Assembly: GCA_964431685.1 (NCBI GenBank)
Contig: CAYSLA010000177.1
Coordinates: forward strand, 1-6,853
DNA: 6,853 bases
Reading direction: 5' to 3'
From: CAYSLA01 sp964431685
GTDB taxonomy: Bacteria; Armatimonadota; UBA5829
Shown piece after piece: positions 5,813 to 6,853 of the stretch (within the stretch, counting starts at the first letter, position 1; each line of letters opens with the position of its first letter). A program made the position numbers and the translations under genes. The notes under the pieces are model-generated. The model was not told the DNA's origin and did not search any database. It saw only the letters and a program-made list of their open reading frames with translations.

Positions 5813-6748
5813 TTATCGCCGCGTTCTGCTTGACGATTCCCTGACGATCAGCCGGGGCTTTATGACAGCCTCCTGCTTCGGCAGCGACTTCTGCTCAATT
5901 CGATTGAGAAGAAAACTGAACGCCTTCTCGCACATCTCGGAGGTGGGAAGCTCCAGGGTAGTCAAGGTGACCGGAAGAAACTCAGTGAACTCCAGGCCGT
6001 CACAGCCGACCATCGCAGTCTCATCCGGGATCTTTATTCCGTGGCGCAACAGCGCTGACTGGACGGCGAGCGCGATCGAGTCGTTGGAACAGAATACACC
6101 GTCTGGGTACCCGTGGGACGCCAGGTATTCGTTTGTGGCATGCCAAGCTTCCGCCATTGTGCCATTCTTCAGTATCAACGGGGTAACTTCTACCCCCAGA
6201 TCACGGGCAGTGTTGATGACACCTTCGTATCGAGTTCTCCTTAACGTGACACTTGCCTCATTCAACGCAAAGGCGATCTTCCTGCAGCCCGCATCTTTGA
6301 CCAGATGCTCAGTCGCTTTGGCCGCCCCCCAATAGTTGTCAATCCCGACATAGTCGATCGACGTAACGTAGTTGCCGCCCATGTTCACAACGGGCATGTC
6401 GCGGCCCATAGTATCTTTCAGAGATTCGATGACACCCTCCGGCGGATCGACAATCAGCACACCTTCTACAGCCCAGGGCGAGTTTCTGTGAGAGTAGTCT
6501 GGGACCGAATCCATCGCGTCGACATTGCGGACAATTACGTCAAAGCCGCGGGAGTTAAGGTGCTGTTGCATCTGGCCTACCACGGATCCGGAAAACTGAG
6601 TTTGCAGATGCGGTATCCACAGCCCAACCAGATACGTACGTCCGGTCCTCAACGCCTGGCCGGAGCGGCTCGGCGTCAGACCCAGTTCCCTGGCTTTCGC
6701 CAGAACCAGGGAGAAGGCGAACCAGTCGTCGTGTCTAAGCAACTGCAA
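5813..6748 (-). CDS. LacI/GalR-family regulator lacking its DNA-binding domain
   Basis: Sugar-responsive transcription regulator of the LacI/GalR family. From Val15 (6706) on it matches the family: VLAKARELGLTPSRSGQALRTGRT (15-38) is the end of the headpiece plus hinge helix, and TYLVGLWIPHLQTQF begins the periplasmic-binding-protein-like effector domain. This runs to a normal C-terminus, with VGIDNYWGAAKATEHLV and VFCSNDSIALAVQSALLRHG recognisable. The helix-turn-helix and about the first 45 residues are absent. In their place stand about 14 residues (MQLLRHDDWFAFSL) that are simply the antisense of a prepilin gene, with a TTG start that has little support. As it stands it could bind effector and dimerise but not DNA. 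The true gene probably continued past 6706 before a deletion or an assembly error. The effector is unknown and no sugar operon is in view. The family call is firm; the stated start is not. Confidence 0.85.
   Translation of the reverse strand: MQLLRHDDWFAFSLVLAKARELGLTPSRSGQALRTGRTYLVGLWIPHLQTQFSGSVVGQMQQHLNSRGFDVIVRNVDAMDSVPDYSHRNSPWAVEGVLIVDPPEGVIESLKDTMGRDMPVVNMGGNYVTSIDYVGIDNYWGAAKATEHLVKDAGCRKIAFALNEASVTLRRTRYEGVINTARDLGVEVTPLILKNGTMAEAWHATNEYLASHGYPDGVFCSNDSIALAVQSALLRHGIKIPDETAMVGCDGLEFTEFLPVTLTTLELPTSEMCEKAFSFLLNRIEQKSLPKQEAVIKPRLIVRESSSRTRR
6696..6706. other. Junction between lacI-like and prepilin sequences
   Basis: TTCGCCAGAAC fits both genes. Read on the minus strand it encodes the VLAK segment of the LacI-type protein. 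Read on the plus strand it begins FAR of the prepilin's FARAREKA-like motif. Left of it only lacI homology is seen, right of it only prepilin homology. It lies within the inverted repeat CCCTGG (6688-6693) / CCAGGG (6706-6711). Confidence 0.6.
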
Positions 6749-6853
6749 GCAACTGGGGCTTGCGGAAATGATGTATACGGAAGACTACGACGGCAGGTAC
6801 TGCGCTTCACACTACGACTGGGACATAGGGCAGTGGTACTACTACCCGGACGG
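6696..6853 (+). CDS. Prepilin-type (type IV pilin-like) protein fragment, both ends missing
   Basis: The plus frame beginning at 6696 reads FARTREKANQSSCLSN (6696-6743) and then CKQLGLAEMMYTEDYDGRYC, followed by ASHYDWDIGQWYYYPDG, to the window end. In the prepilin/pseudopilin proteins abundant in Armatimonadota, a leader with FTLIELLVVIAII is followed by FPVFARAREKARQ, SSCLSNLKQLGLA and a YAQDYD-like segment; these 52 codons fit that order closely. Here the leader peptide, the hydrophobic helix and the start codon are missing. The codons left of 6696 stay open but encode the antisense of lacI and show no pilin features. Family function is a secreted or surface pilin-like protein processed by a prepilin peptidase. 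It runs off the right edge, so its length and C-terminal domain cannot be seen. Confidence 0.65.

Noticed and set aside
5718..6335. A 205-codon plus-strand open frame opposite the LacI-type gene
   Set aside because: It begins inside a palindromic repeat, has no ribosome binding site and is the antisense of well-conserved LacI-family codons; no domain is recognisable in it.
6707..6748. The N-terminal MQLLRHDDWFAFSL of the LacI-type frame as a novel regulator N-terminus
   Set aside because: These bases encode a well-matched prepilin segment on the other strand, and the TTG start has no convincing Shine-Dalgarno. The residues are best seen as antisense read-through.

Overview
The window reads as a piece of a moderately GC-rich bacterial chromosome, made mostly of housekeeping genes with short intergenic gaps and frequent GTG/TTG starts. 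The best taxonomic clue is the last ~150 bases. They encode a prepilin-type segment (FARTREKANQSSCLSN, then KQLGLAEMMYTEDYDG) that closely resembles the type IV prepilin/pseudopilin proteins found in large numbers in Armatimonadota, and also in the Planctomycetes/Verrucomicrobia group. Armatimonadota is my preferred, inferred assignment; nothing else here confirms it.

Layout: (1) 10-1638 (+), a family-39 (ArnT/PMT-like) integral-membrane glycosyltransferase whose true start may lie just left of the window. (2) 1639-1819, a convergent gap rich in inverted repeats. (3) 1820-3046 (-), aspartate kinase lysC with two C-terminal ACT domains and a strong internal Shine-Dalgarno plus ATG that should yield a separate beta subunit. 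(4) 3047-3212, a divergent promoter region. (5) 3213-4373 (+), a HIT-family nucleotide hydrolase/transferase followed after 48 bp by a family-4 (iron-sulfur) uracil-DNA glycosylase, probably co-transcribed. (6) 4374-4517, a gap filled by a nested palindromic element. (7) 4518-5693 (+), an FAD/NAD(P)H oxidoreductase of the ferredoxin-reductase/AIF type. (8) 5694-5812, a convergent gap of consecutive hairpins. (9) 5813-6748 (-), a LacI/GalR-type regulator that has lost its DNA-binding domain. (10) 6696-6853 (+), a prepilin fragment that has lost its leader peptide and N-terminal helix.

The genes do not form one pathway. LysC starts the aspartate family of amino acids (Lys, Thr, Met, DAP). The HIT protein and uracil-DNA glycosylase suggest nucleotide and DNA housekeeping, and the oxidoreductase is an electron-transfer flavoprotein without an encoded partner here.

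I see no clear new system. The most notable points are: the abrupt lacI/prepilin junction at about 6696-6706, where both genes lose their 5' ends at a shared ~11-bp sequence (a real deletion or an assembly chimera); the internal lysC start; and a family of small inverted repeats with a TGTTTCGGGA core in all four gaps that follow a gene's 3' end.
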